Notes under the pieces: model-generated | What the model was told of the DNA's origin: nothing | The model's input: only the letters and a program-made list of their open reading frames with translations | Databases searched by the model: none | NCBI GenBank assembly: GCA_020622085.1 | Contig: JAHRYM010000001.1 | Span: forward strand, 495,117-559,116 | Source of the DNA: Paracoccaceae bacterium | GTDB taxonomy: Bacteria; Pseudomonadota; Alphaproteobacteria; Rhodobacterales; Rhodobacteraceae | DNA: 64,000 nt | Direction: 5' to 3' | Shown here: positions 27,556-36,342 of the stretch, one piece after another | Numbering within the stretch: position 1 is the stretch's first letter | Layout: every line of letters starts with the position of its first letter | Translations under genes and position numbers: made by a program

Positions 27556-28809
27556 TCAGCCCTCGACCTTCTGCACCCGTGCGAGCCGTCCGGCGACGAT
27601 CGCCACCGCCGAGGCGCCAAAGCTGAACAGCGCACCCATCTTCGCCGCGTCCTGGATGGCACCTGCCGGAAAGGCGACCGAGGCCACGAACAGTGCCACG
27701 GTGAAGCCGATCGCGGCGACACAGCCCAGAACGAAAACGTCGGCCAGGTTCATGCCGTCGGGCAGTCCAAGGCGCAGGACGCGTGCGGCGAACCATCCAA
27801 GCGCAAATATGCCCAGTGGCTTGCCGACGAGCAATCCGGCCATCACCAGCCATGTCGGCGCGCCGATGGCCGAAAACTCGACCCCGGCATTGGCCAGGCC
27901 GAAGAAGAACAGGATGATCTGCACAGGCATCTTCAGCCGGTGTTCGATCCAGTTCAGAAGGTCTGTCAGATAGGCCTCGGCTTCGGCGAAGATCCCGAAG
28001 GAACGGTCGGCGTGGGGAATGGTGGGCACGATTGGCAGAAGGCCAAGGGCGGGGTGGATGCCCGCTTCCTGAAAGGCGAACCAGCTGATCGCTCCGGCGA
28101 TCAGGTAGGGCCAGAACGACAGCCGCCGGCGAACCCATGTCGAGTGCTGCCGCAACTGGTCGCCCCGGTCCAATCGGCGCGGCAGCCAGTTCGCCAGCAC
28201 GAAGACGGCGATCGCCGCGCCCAACGACAAAAGCAACCATGCCGGCGCGACTTCGCCCGTCGGGTAGAAAATGGCCAGGATCACAAGGCCCGCCGCATCA
28301 TCGGCAATGGCAAGCAGCAGCAGGAAGCGGATCGCCGGGTGGCCCGCGCCAAAAACGACGCGGCCGACCAGGTAGGAAAAGGCGATGTCGGTTGCCGTGG
28401 GGATTGCCCAGCCGCGCCCCACGTCGGGAAGGATCCCCAGGAAAACGGCAAGGCCCAGGTAGACCAGGACTGGGCCCAGCATCCCGCCCGCCGTGGCGAT
28501 GAGCGGGGTCATTGCCTTTCGCCCGCGCAGAGACCCTTCCTCGAGGATGATGGCCTCCCAGACCTCTTTCGCGGCGATGGCGAAGAACAGCGCCATCAGC
28601 ACGTCATTGATCAGGAAATGCACGGTCAGCGTGCGCGAGAGCGTGCCGCCTTCGTATTCTGCCTGTCCGATCAGAAAATTCTGCACCAGCGGATAGTCAA
28701 CAAAGGCATGGTAGCTGTCGGGCGCGACATTCGCCCAGGCAAGCGCCAGCGCCGCGCCGCCGATCAGCAGCAACGAATAGTTGCTGACGTAGTTCCATAC
28801 CCGATACAT
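27556..28809 (-). CDS. nhaA: Na+/H+ antiporter NhaA
   Basis: Inner-membrane antiporter exporting Na+ in exchange for protons. 417 residues, polytopic, with TATDIAFSYLVG (family TD..FA element) near 137-148 and a conserved LLLAIADDAAGLVILAIF segment holding the paired aspartates that bind Na+/H+. It starts at 28809 (MYRVWNYVSNYSLLL). It ends 165 bases before the kpsT-like gene; shared transcription is uncertain because of the dyad between them. Confidence 0.92.
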   Translation of the reverse strand: MYRVWNYVSNYSLLLIGGAALALAWANVAPDSYHAFVDYPLVQNFLIGQAEYEGGTLSRTLTVHFLINDVLMALFFAIAAKEVWEAIILEEGSLRGRKAMTPLIATAGGMLGPVLVYLGLAVFLGILPDVGRGWAIPTATDIAFSYLVGRVVFGAGHPAIRFLLLLAIADDAAGLVILAIFYPTGEVAPAWLLLSLGAAIAVFVLANWLPRRLDRGDQLRQHSTWVRRRLSFWPYLIAGAISWFAFQEAGIHPALGLLPIVPTIPHADRSFGIFAEAEAYLTDLLNWIEHRLKMPVQIILFFFGLANAGVEFSAIGAPTWLVMAGLLVGKPLGIFALGWFAARVLRLGLPDGMNLADVFVLGCVAAIGFTVALFVASVAFPAGAIQDAAKMGALFSFGASAVAIVAGRLARVQKVEG

Positions 28810-28942
28810 GAGCTGCCCCCCCGGCGCTTTTTGTGCATGATAGGCACGGCTTTTGGCCGGGGCAACCGGTTACCGTCGCGGGGCGCGCAGGCCTGGGTTC
28901 GGCGTACGGCCGCAGCCGGACACCGGTTCGCCGGGCGATGCT

Positions 28943-29425
28943 TCAGGCCTTGGAAAGGATATAGGCCGGCGCCAGGCTGCCGCGGATCGGCTGTCCGGTC
29001 GAGTCAAGGCGCTGGAGCTGGCCATCCAGAACCTTGAACCATGCGCCGTTTCCGGCCGCGTCAAGCTTGATGTAGTTGCCGCTGGGATCCCATCCGTAGC
29101 GACCCTTGACGGTCGAGCTCTGTCCCCGGTCGATGTAGGTTTCCATAAGCTGGTAGCTGCCTTGCAGTCCAAGCGTGATCGAGGTGGCGATGCCCGGGCA
29201 ATCGGCGCAGGGCAGGGTTCCGGCATAGGTTCCCGCCCATTGCACCGCAGACCGGGCCCCCATGCCGGGCACCGGCGTGATGACCGTGGTGGATTTGGTC
29301 CGCGCGCCGACCTTTTCGACGGTGGTCGTTGCATCCGGGGTGGCAACGGTGGTTTTCACGTAGGGTCCGCAGGCAGCCAGTGCCGCAACGGTGGCCAAGG
29401 CGGTGACGGAAGCCGGAAACGTCAT
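28943..29425 (-). CDS. NlpE-like copper-resistance/envelope-stress lipoprotein
   Basis: 160 residues. Lipoprotein signal with lipobox LAAC (Cys near residue 19), then a Thr/Val-rich linker, and an NlpE N-terminal-type barrel domain beginning GTYAGTLPCADCPGIATSITL, in which the CxxC is the family hallmark. E. coli NlpE activates the Cpx envelope-stress response on surface contact or lipoprotein stress. The second C-terminal OB domain of E. coli NlpE is absent. Start at 29425 fits the signal peptide. Confidence 0.8.
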   Translation of the reverse strand: MTFPASVTALATVAALAACGPYVKTTVATPDATTTVEKVGARTKSTTVITPVPGMGARSAVQWAGTYAGTLPCADCPGIATSITLGLQGSYQLMETYIDRGQSSTVKGRYGWDPSGNYIKLDAAGNGAWFKVLDGQLQRLDSTGQPIRGSLAPAYILSKA

Positions 29426-29530
29426 GTTGCTGTCCTTCGTTGACGGGGTGGCAGTATGATCTCGGAAGAAAAACTTTGTCGGCGCCGCCATTGTTCCCAT
29501 AGTTTCAAAATAACCAAGGAAAGGCCGCCG

Positions 29531-30064
29531 ATGCGCCGGATCCGACAGTCAGAGTTCAAGACCGCAGCATGGAAGAACGGCGGAGGCGTGACCCATGAAA
29601 TCGCGCGCCATGACGATGGCGATGTGCTGGTCTGGCGGATCAGCCTTGCCGAGGTGGCAACGGATGGTCCGTTTTCGCTGTTTGCGGGGCTGACGCGGGT
29701 GCTGACCGTGATCGAAGGCGCGGGGGTCGACCTGCATTCCGCGAATGGCATCCTCGCTGCGCTGCCGCTGGTGCCGGTGCGGTTTTCGGGCGAGACACCG
29801 ATCGACGGCCGGTTGCGTGACGGGCCCTGCCGGGATGTGAACCTGATCTTTGACGCGACACGGATTGCCGCGAGTGTTTCGGTGCTTCGGCCAGGCGGGG
29901 CCGGTAATGCCACGGCGCTGCTGGCTCTGACGGGCGATGTGCGCGTGGGAGGCATGCCTCTTGCGCCTGGCGATTTTGCCTGGACCGACCGCAAAACCGT
30001 GCGGACAGGCGCGGATGGCCTTGCACTGATGATCGAACTTGCTCCGGCCATGAGCCCGGAGTGA
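29531..30064 (+). CDS. HutD/Ves-family protein
   Basis: 177-residue cupin-like protein of the HutD family, associated in other bacteria with histidine utilisation, though no hut genes are nearby. Motifs: AAWKNGGGVTHEIA at the N-terminus, WRISLAEVATDGPFS, and FSLFAGLTRVLTVIEG. Exact biochemical role is unknown. AAGGAAAG lies upstream of ATG 29531. It converges with the acetyltransferase gene (14-base gap). Confidence 0.8.
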   Translation: MRRIRQSEFKTAAWKNGGGVTHEIARHDDGDVLVWRISLAEVATDGPFSLFAGLTRVLTVIEGAGVDLHSANGILAALPLVPVRFSGETPIDGRLRDGPCRDVNLIFDATRIAASVSVLRPGGAGNATALLALTGDVRVGGMPLAPGDFAWTDRKTVRTGADGLALMIELAPAMSPE

Positions 30065-30078
30065 GCCGGTCCTGCGGG

Positions 30079-30534
30079 CTAAAGCAACTTTTCCATGAAA
30101 AGGCTGGCGGGGTGCGCTTCGTAATCCCCAAACGGCCCACGAACCGCATAGCCAAGGGTGGTGTATAGCTGCACCGCCGCCACCAGCACATCGCCGGTTT
30201 CCAGCCGGACAGCCTCGTGCCCGGCTTCGCGGGCGCGGTTTTCCAGATCCTCCATCAGCAGACGGGCGACACCGCGCCTGCGCCCGCGCGGGGCCACGTA
30301 AAGCCGCTTCACCTCGACATAGTCGCGGCAATCGACCATCGCCACGCAACCAAGGGGCTCACCTGCATCATCACGACCGACAAGGAAGGTGACGGAGGGC
30401 GCGGCGAGATATTCGGCCGAAAACGAAAAGATCTCGTCGGGTCCAAGAACCTCAAGCAAGGCCTCCTGGCTTGCGGCGATCAGGGCCTGGCCCTCGGGTG
30501 AAAGCGGGGATTGTGGGGCGATGGTGATTGTCAT
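30079..30534 (-). CDS. GNAT-family N-acetyltransferase
   Basis: 151 residues with the GNAT acetyl-CoA pyrophosphate-binding loop RGRRRGVARLLMEDL (Q/RxxGxG/A) near 95-110, preceded by the VEVKRLYV strand and ending in the typical LYTTLGYAVRG. Substrate is not predictable; close relatives are usually annotated as generic acetyltransferases. Confidence 0.85.
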   Translation of the reverse strand: MTITIAPQSPLSPEGQALIAASQEALLEVLGPDEIFSFSAEYLAAPSVTFLVGRDDAGEPLGCVAMVDCRDYVEVKRLYVAPRGRRRGVARLLMEDLENRAREAGHEAVRLETGDVLVAAVQLYTTLGYAVRGPFGDYEAHPASLFMEKLL

Positions 30535-30689
30535 GCTTCATTCGGTCGTTGTGATGCGAACGATCAAGCAGGGGCCGGGGAGCGCGAGTCAACCCCCGGC
30601 GAGATCGCTGGATGCAGGGCCAGATCGGTGGCCGTCTGCAATATCTTGGGGATAACCGCCGATGCTCTGCAACATGCTGCGGGTCTCCG

Positions 30690-30719
30690 TTGACTCTGGG
30701 TCTGCGCGCGGCCGAAAAT
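30690..30719 (+). promoter_or_regulatory. Possible promoter upstream of smc
   Basis: TTGACT (30690-30695), 18 bases, then GAAAAT (30714-30719), about 34 bases before the proposed smc start. The -10 matches the consensus at only four of six positions. Confidence 0.3.
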
Positions 30720-30752
30720 GACAGATCATCAGGAATCATTCGGACATCCCCT

Positions 30753-33700
30753 TTGCGCTTCACCCGCCTTCGGCTCAACGGCTTCAAGAGCTTTGTCGAC
30801 CCCACGGATCTGGTGATCCACGAGGGGCTGACCGGCGTGGTCGGGCCGAATGGCTGCGGCAAGTCGAACCTGCTTGAAGCCTTGCGCTGGGTGATGGGCG
30901 AAACCCGCGCCAGCGCCATGCGCGGCGGGGGCATGGAGGACGTGATCTTTGCCGGGGCAGCCACCCGGCCGGCCCGAAACTTTGCCGAGGTGGTTCTGAC
31001 CATCGACAACAGCGAAAGGCTCGCTCCTTCCGGGTTCAATGATGCCGACCAGCTGGAAATCGTCCGCCGCATCACCCGCGACGCCGGGTCGGCCTACAAG
31101 GCCAATACGAAGGACGTGCGGGCCCGCGATGTGCAGATGCTGTTTGCCGATGCCTCGACCGGCAGCCATTCGCCCGCCTTGGTGCGGCAAGGGCAGATTT
31201 CCGAACTGATCAACGCGCGGCCGAAGAACCGCCGGCGGATCCTTGAGGAAGCTGCGGGAATTTCAGGGCTTTACCAGCGCCGGCACGAGGCCGAGCTGAA
31301 GCTGAATTCGACCGAACAGAACCTCTTGCGCGTCGACGACGTGATCGAACAACTGGCGCAGCAGCTTGCGCAACTGGCGCGGCAGGCCCGTCAGGCGGCG
31401 CGCTACCGCGAGATCGGCGAGGAGCTGCGGCGCACCGAGGGGATGCTTCTGTTTCGTCGCTGGCGCGAGGCGGATCAGGCGCGGCTTTTGGCCGAGGGCG
31501 AATTGACCGACCGCATCCGCGCTGCCGCACAGGCAGAGGCAGGGGTGCGGGCGGCGGAAAAGGCGCGTGTCGTGGCAGAGGACAAGCTGCCGCCCCTGCG
31601 CGAGGAAGAGGTGATCGCGGGCGCGATCCTGCAACGCCTGACCGTGCAGCGCGACACCCTGACCCAGGATGAGGCCCGCGCCCGCCAGACGATCGAGACG
31701 CTGACGGGCCGCATCGCGCAATTGGCGCGCGATCTGGAGCGCGAGGCCGGGCTGAACCGCGACGCGGGCGAGACCATCGCGCGGCTGGACTGGGAACAGG
31801 CGCAGATCGTCAAGGCATCGGAAGGGCATGACGATCGGCTGTCGGAAGCCGCTGATGCGGCGGCGGCGGCCTCGCAGGTGTTGCAAGATCGCGACGCGGC
31901 GCTGTCGCAACTGACCGAGGATGTCGCCCGCCTGTCCGCCCGGCACCAGTCGGCGCAGCGGCTCTTGTCTGACCATCGCGCCACCTTGGCGCGGTCGGAA
32001 TCGGAACTGTCGAAGGCGCAGGACGCTGCCGTATCCGCCGAAGGCGCGCTGCTGCGGGCCGAGACGGATTTCGCCACGGCGGGAGAGTCCCAGGTGGTTG
32101 CGCAGGATGCCGCCGAGGCTGCGGAAAGGGCGCTTGCCGATGCCGACACGGCGCGCGCCGAAGTGCAATCGCGCGAGGCCGAGGCCCGCGCGCAAAGGTC
32201 CGAAGCCGAAGGCGAGGCCGCGGCGTTGCGCGCCGAAGTGGCGGCGCTGGCGCGGTTGGTGGAGCGGGAATCCTCAGCCGGACGGCAGATCCTTGACAAG
32301 GTGCAGGTGGCGCGGGGCTATGAAAAGGCGCTGGGCGCGGCGTTGGCAGATGACCTGCGCGCGCCGGAGACCGATCACGGATCGGGCTGGGCCGTGCTGC
32401 CAGCCTATGACGTGGACCAGCCGCTGCCCGATGGAATTGCGGCGCTGGCCCAGCATGTCACGGTGCCCGCCGTGCTGGCGCGGCGGATCAGCCAGATCGG
32501 ACTGGTCGCCCGGGCCGATGGCGCGCGGCTGCAACCTTTGCTTCGCCCCGGCCAGCGGCTGGTGTCGCCGGAGGGCGATCTTTGGCGTTGGGACGGGCTG
32601 CGAGCGACCGCCGAGGACGCGCCTTCGGCGGCCGCGCTGCGGCTTCAGCAATTGAATCGGCTGGTGGAGTTGAAGCGCGATCTGGAAGACATCGCCGCAC
32701 GGGCCGAAGGGGCAAGGCGCGCGCACGAATTGCTGACCCAGCGGCTTTCCGAGGCGAGCCGCGCCGATCAGGCGGCGCGCGATGCCCGCCGTGATGCCGA
32801 CCGCCGCATGGCCGACGCCAACCGGGCGCTGAGCAAGGCGGAAGCCGACCGCTCCATCGCCGCCGGCAAGCTGGAAAGCGCCCGTCTGGCCGTCGCCCGC
32901 CACGATGAAGAGGCGCTGGCCACGCGGCTCCGCCTGTCTGATGCCGAGGCGCAGGCCGCGCAACTGCCCGATCTGGCCGTCGCGCGCGGGGGGGTCGAGG
33001 ATGTGAAGCTGACGGTGGAAGCCGCGCGGCTCACGATGATGACGCGGCGTTCGGCGCATGACGAGTTGCGCCGAGAGGGCGAGGCGCGCCTGAAACGGCG
33101 GCAGGAGATCGTCAAGGAGATCTCCGGCTGGAAGCACCGGCTGGAAACGGCCGAAAAGCGCACGGCAGAACTGACCGATCGCCGCGCCGAAAGCGAGGCG
33201 GAACTGAAGGCGGCGAGTGCGGCGCCGTCGGAAATCGCTGCCAAGCGCGAGGAATTGGAAGAGGCGCTGTCTGATGCCGAGGACCGCCGCGCCCGTGCCG
33301 CCGACCGACTGGCCGAGGCTGAAACGGCACTGCGGGCAGCGGGCGACACCGAGCGCGATGCGGCCCGCGCCGCCAGCGAGGCCCGCGAGGCCCGCGCCCG
33401 CGCCGAAGCCCGTGCGGATGCGGCGCGCGAAACCGTGGCCTATGCCGCCAGCCGCATCGCCGAGGAAACCGATGCAACGCCGGCCGAGCTGCTGGAAAGC
33501 CTTGCCGCCGACCCCGACCGGATGCCTGCGGCCGAGGCGCTGGACCACGAGGTGAGCCGGTTGAAGCGACATCGCGAGGCACTGGGCGCCGTCAACCTGC
33601 GGGCCGAGGAGGACGCGCGCGAGGTGCAGGCCGAGCATGTTCTTCTGGTCAATGAAAAGACCGATCTGGAGGAAGCAATCAAGAAGCTGCGCGCCGGGAT

Positions 33701-34202
33701 CGCCGGGCTGAACCGCGAAGGGCGCGAGCGGCTCTTGACGGCGTTCGAACAGGTCAACACCAACTTCCGCCTGCTGTTCACGCATCTGTTCGGCGGCGGC
33801 GAGGCGAACCTCGTGCTGGTCGAAAGCGATGATCCGCTGGAGGCCGGGCTTGAGATCATGTGCCAGCCGCCGGGCAAGAAGCTGGCGACGCTGAGCCTTC
33901 TGTCCGGGGGCGAACAGACGCTGACCGCGCTGGCGCTGATCTTTGCGGTGTTCCTTGCGAACCCCGCGCCGATCTGTGTGCTGGACGAAGTGGACGCGCC
34001 GCTGGACGATGCGAACGTCACCCGGTTCTGCGATCTTCTGGACGAGATGACGCGGCGCACGGATACCCGCTTCCTGATCATCACCCACCATGCCGTCACC
34101 ATGAGCCGCATGGACCGGCTGTTTGGCGTGACGATGCAGGAACAGGGCGTGAGCCAGCTTGTCAGCGTGGATCTGAAGCGGGCAGAGGCGCTGGTGGCCT
34201 GA
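30753..34202 (+). CDS. smc: Chromosome segregation protein SMC
   Basis: Large ATPase that loops and compacts DNA with ScpA/ScpB. About 1149 residues counted from a TTG at 30753: Walker A GPNGCGKSN (31-39), long coiled-coil arms rich in Ala/Glu/Arg, a hinge near 540-640 (GYEKALGAALADDL), the ABC signature LSGGEQ near 1050 and Walker B CVLDEVDAPLDD near 1078. The family begins M-R-F-x-x-L-R-L-x-G-F-K-S-F; here the first residue is encoded by TTG, and no ATG or GTG fits. The frame remains open upstream to 30612, but that stretch is unlike SMC and would overlap a likely promoter. Confidence 0.93.
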   Translation: MRFTRLRLNGFKSFVDPTDLVIHEGLTGVVGPNGCGKSNLLEALRWVMGETRASAMRGGGMEDVIFAGAATRPARNFAEVVLTIDNSERLAPSGFNDADQLEIVRRITRDAGSAYKANTKDVRARDVQMLFADASTGSHSPALVRQGQISELINARPKNRRRILEEAAGISGLYQRRHEAELKLNSTEQNLLRVDDVIEQLAQQLAQLARQARQAARYREIGEELRRTEGMLLFRRWREADQARLLAEGELTDRIRAAAQAEAGVRAAEKARVVAEDKLPPLREEEVIAGAILQRLTVQRDTLTQDEARARQTIETLTGRIAQLARDLEREAGLNRDAGETIARLDWEQAQIVKASEGHDDRLSEAADAAAAASQVLQDRDAALSQLTEDVARLSARHQSAQRLLSDHRATLARSESELSKAQDAAVSAEGALLRAETDFATAGESQVVAQDAAEAAERALADADTARAEVQSREAEARAQRSEAEGEAAALRAEVAALARLVERESSAGRQILDKVQVARGYEKALGAALADDLRAPETDHGSGWAVLPAYDVDQPLPDGIAALAQHVTVPAVLARRISQIGLVARADGARLQPLLRPGQRLVSPEGDLWRWDGLRATAEDAPSAAALRLQQLNRLVELKRDLEDIAARAEGARRAHELLTQRLSEASRADQAARDARRDADRRMADANRALSKAEADRSIAAGKLESARLAVARHDEEALATRLRLSDAEAQAAQLPDLAVARGGVEDVKLTVEAARLTMMTRRSAHDELRREGEARLKRRQEIVKEISGWKHRLETAEKRTAELTDRRAESEAELKAASAAPSEIAAKREELEEALSDAEDRRARAADRLAEAETALRAAGDTERDAARAASEAREARARAEARADAARETVAYAASRIAEETDATPAELLESLAADPDRMPAAEALDHEVSRLKRHREALGAVNLRAEEDAREVQAEHVLLVNEKTDLEEAIKKLRAGIAGLNREGRERLLTAFEQVNTNFRLLFTHLFGGGEANLVLVESDDPLEAGLEIMCQPPGKKLATLSLLSGGEQTLTALALIFAVFLANPAPICVLDEVDAPLDDANVTRFCDLLDEMTRRTDTRFLIITHHAVTMSRMDRLFGVTMQEQGVSQLVSVDLKRAEALVA

Positions 34203-34264
34203 TCGCCCGTCAGGGCGGCGATCTGGGCGGCCATTTGGGCGGCCCAATCCAGGGGCGCCATCAG

Positions 34265-34279
34265 GTAACCGCAGGTTAA
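34265..34279 (+). promoter_or_regulatory. Weak CtrA-like site before a small gene
   Basis: GTAA-N7-TTAA (34265-34268, 34276-34279), with an adjacent TTAAC at 34283-34287. The site lies 56 bases before the 46-residue ORF at 34335, close to the 47-51 base spacing seen at the flagellar CtrA-like sites. One mismatch in the left half weakens it. Confidence 0.35.
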
Positions 34280-34334
34280 GGGTTAACGTCTAGAACGATT
34301 CGGGAACAAACCACTGTCCCGGAGCACCCCACCG

Positions 34335-34475
34335 ATGCAGGAAACCGTCTTCACCGCCATGCTGATGATCGTTCTCGCGCTGACCGGCACCGACCGTGCC
34401 GCCGTTCGCTGGATGGACAAGGAAATTGCCTGCCTGTCGGACTGTCGCGTGGTGCTCGACAGCCGGCTGCCCTGA
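34335..34475 (+). CDS. Putative 46-residue small protein
   Basis: Short frame with a good GGAG about ten bases upstream of its ATG. The product has a hydrophobic N-terminus (VFTAMLMIVLALTG) and then a polar part with two cysteines (IACLSDCRVVLDS), suggesting a small membrane or exported peptide. No family recognised. It occupies the otherwise empty stretch between smc and the gene at 34700 and is preceded by a CtrA-like motif. Confidence 0.4.
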   Translation: MQETVFTAMLMIVLALTGTDRAAVRWMDKEIACLSDCRVVLDSRLP

Positions 34476-34699
34476 CAGGTGCCATGGTCGGAACTGCGGC
34501 CCGACCTGCACTTCGGGCGCGCGGTTCGGGCTGTTGTTCGTCAAGGCCGGCGACCTGACTGGTAACGCGTCGTCTTACAACGCCGCAGTATGGTGCGGAT
34601 CGTCCGGTCACAGGCCACAATTGCGCGGGAACTGCGCAAAATGCGTGAAATTCCTGTTCCAATCCTCATACTTGTCCCTCGTGTTCAGTGGGGTTTGTG

Positions 34700-35080
34700 A
34701 TGTTCGAGTATCTTCCTGCGGATCTGAGGGCCGAACTTGAGTCGGCCAGGATGGATGCCATGCGGCGGAAATCGCGCTTGCGGATCCGTATGGGCGACCA
34801 GATCTATCCGATTCTGCGTTTCAATGCCGGCTGGTTCACGCTCGATGTATCCCAGGTCGATCACCTGCGTGGCGTGGTCGATATCTATGACGGCGGTCGT
34901 CATCTGTTCCAATGCCTGATCGTGGCCTCGGAAGTCGAAGGTGACGAACTTGTCTGCCGGGTAAAGCAGACAACATCGGCCAGCGCCCCGCCGGCTGCGG
35001 ATTTCCTGCGTGACAGTGACGCGCCCGCAGCGTTGATCACCGATGCAAGACGGCGCCCGGGAACGCACAAACGCGGCTGA
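34700..35080 (+). CDS. Conserved hypothetical protein, Rhodobacteraceae type
   Basis: 126 residues. An acidic/basic N-terminus (MFEYLPADLRAELESARMDA) leads into a beta-rich core RRKSRLRIRMGDQIYPILRF...GWFTLDV...LRGVVDIYDGG...FQCLIVASE that has the size and feel of a PilZ-like barrel, although the RxxxR and D/NxSxxG c-di-GMP signatures are not clearly present. Similar proteins are, to my knowledge, conserved but uncharacterised in this family. Start 34700 is preferred over 34688 because MFEYLP is the conserved-looking opening. The last ~35 residues are low complexity. Confidence 0.6.
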   Translation: MFEYLPADLRAELESARMDAMRRKSRLRIRMGDQIYPILRFNAGWFTLDVSQVDHLRGVVDIYDGGRHLFQCLIVASEVEGDELVCRVKQTTSASAPPAADFLRDSDAPAALITDARRRPGTHKRG

Positions 35081-35751
35081 AGGTGGCCTGTGGCGGGGAT
35101 GGCCTCGCGCTGTTTCCCTGCGCCGCGCCAGTGGGTTTCGCCGGCGGATTGCCGGTCGCCGGCCAGTCGGGGTTGCATCATCTGCCTTGGGGCACAGCGC
35201 GCTGACCACTGCGCCCAAAACCTTGCACCTGACGCGCTGCGCGGCATGGTGCCCCATTCTGCGCCCCCATTCGGTGCCTCCCCCGCCGCGCAGTGCACGC
35301 AGCGACTTCGAGGTGTGGGGTTTCCGTGCGCGGGTTCTGTGCGATGGTCCGGATTTTTCACCCTGCGCGGGTCCGGTGGCAGCGCGCCCGAAGCCATCGG
35401 CGCTGGCGATCTGGCGGTGGCGGAGGACCGGCGGGATATGGGTCGCTTTATATGCGGCGCGTTCCGACAGGGCGCATGCAAACCGGCTGCTTGGCGGAAA
35501 TCCGCGTTTCGTGATCCACCGGTTTCGGGAAGGGCGCAATCCGCACCGTTTGCTGCCCGGTCACAGGGGGCGATCCGAATGTCACCCTGGGGCGCAGGGC
35601 GAGGCCGGGCCTGTGCTCACGCTACAGTGTCGGGCCCCGAGGCGAGTCGAAAACCGCTCTGCCGCCCAATTCGGATGCACCCGGGGCCAAGCCCGCGCCG
35701 CGTCCGGCGGGATGGCCTTGCCGGCTGGTCCATTCCGGCATGTCGGCGCTG
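35081..35751. other. 671-base stretch with no recognised gene
   Basis: Long frames are open here on both strands (for example plus 35043-35789), but their translations are Arg/Pro/Gly/Cys-rich, lack any family motif and have no convincing ribosome site, as expected of chance frames in GC-rich DNA. No tRNA, hairpin-plus-T terminator or repeat was found. It may be an old gene graveyard or a long 3' region. Confidence 0.5.
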
Positions 35752-36339
35752 TCACGGAAGGATTTCGATCTCTGTCCCGGCTGGCGTGATCCGCCACAAT
35801 TCCTCGATCTCGGCATTGGTCAGGGCGATGCAGCCGGCGGTCCAGTCGCCTTTCAGCATCAGCCCGTCCTGGAGTTCGTTCGGCTGGCCATGGATGAAGA
35901 TGTCGCCTCCGGGTGGCTGGCCAAGGGCGGCGGCGCGCTTGCGGTCGGCCGCTTGCGGATAGCTGACCCCCAGTGACATGTGATAGCTGCTCGCGGGGTT
36001 GCGCCGGTCGATCCGGTAGATCCCTTCGGGCGTCTTGCCATCGCCTCGCACGCGTTTGGCGCCCAGCGGCTGCGATCCAAGCGCCGCCTGATAGGTGCGA
36101 ACCGGCTTGCCAGCCCGAAAGACCGTGAGCCGCCGCGCCGCCTTTTCAACCAGAATCCGGTCGATGGCTTCGGTCAGGGGCGGGGTCCGTGGCCCGGGCG
36201 CGGGGATGGCGGCATAGCCTTTTGGCGGAGCGGGGGTGTCGGTTGGCGGCGGGGGCACAGGCCCCCGCAGCCAGAGGAGGGCAAGCACTACCGCCGCTGC
36301 AAGCACGATCAGCCGGAACAGCCACGCCAGTGCACGCAT
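35752..36339 (-). CDS. L,D-transpeptidase (YkuD domain)
   Basis: Forms 3-3 peptidoglycan cross-links or anchors proteins to diaminopimelate. 195 residues: N-terminal membrane anchor (7-24), proline-rich linker, then the YkuD domain with His150 in DIFIHG and catalytic Cys170 in GDWTAGCIAL; the usual serine of SxGC is replaced by Thr-Ala here. It begins three bases after the PatB gene stop, so it is probably co-transcribed. Confidence 0.9.
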   Translation of the reverse strand: MRALAWLFRLIVLAAAVVLALLWLRGPVPPPPTDTPAPPKGYAAIPAPGPRTPPLTEAIDRILVEKAARRLTVFRAGKPVRTYQAALGSQPLGAKRVRGDGKTPEGIYRIDRRNPASSYHMSLGVSYPQAADRKRAAALGQPPGGDIFIHGQPNELQDGLMLKGDWTAGCIALTNAEIEELWRITPAGTEIEILP

Positions 36340-36342
36340 CGC

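Noticed and set aside
32274-34247. 657-codon minus-strand frame opposite smc
   Set aside because: Complement of the coiled-coil coding region; Arg/Gly/Leu-rich, no motif and no ribosome site.
34213-34248. 12-base tandem repeat (GGGCGGC core, three copies) after smc
   Set aside because: Too short and only partly conserved; likely chance in GC-rich DNA.
34621-34639. TTGCGC/GCGCAA inverted repeat before the gene at 34700
   Set aside because: Six-base arms are common by chance in this composition and nothing else supports a site.
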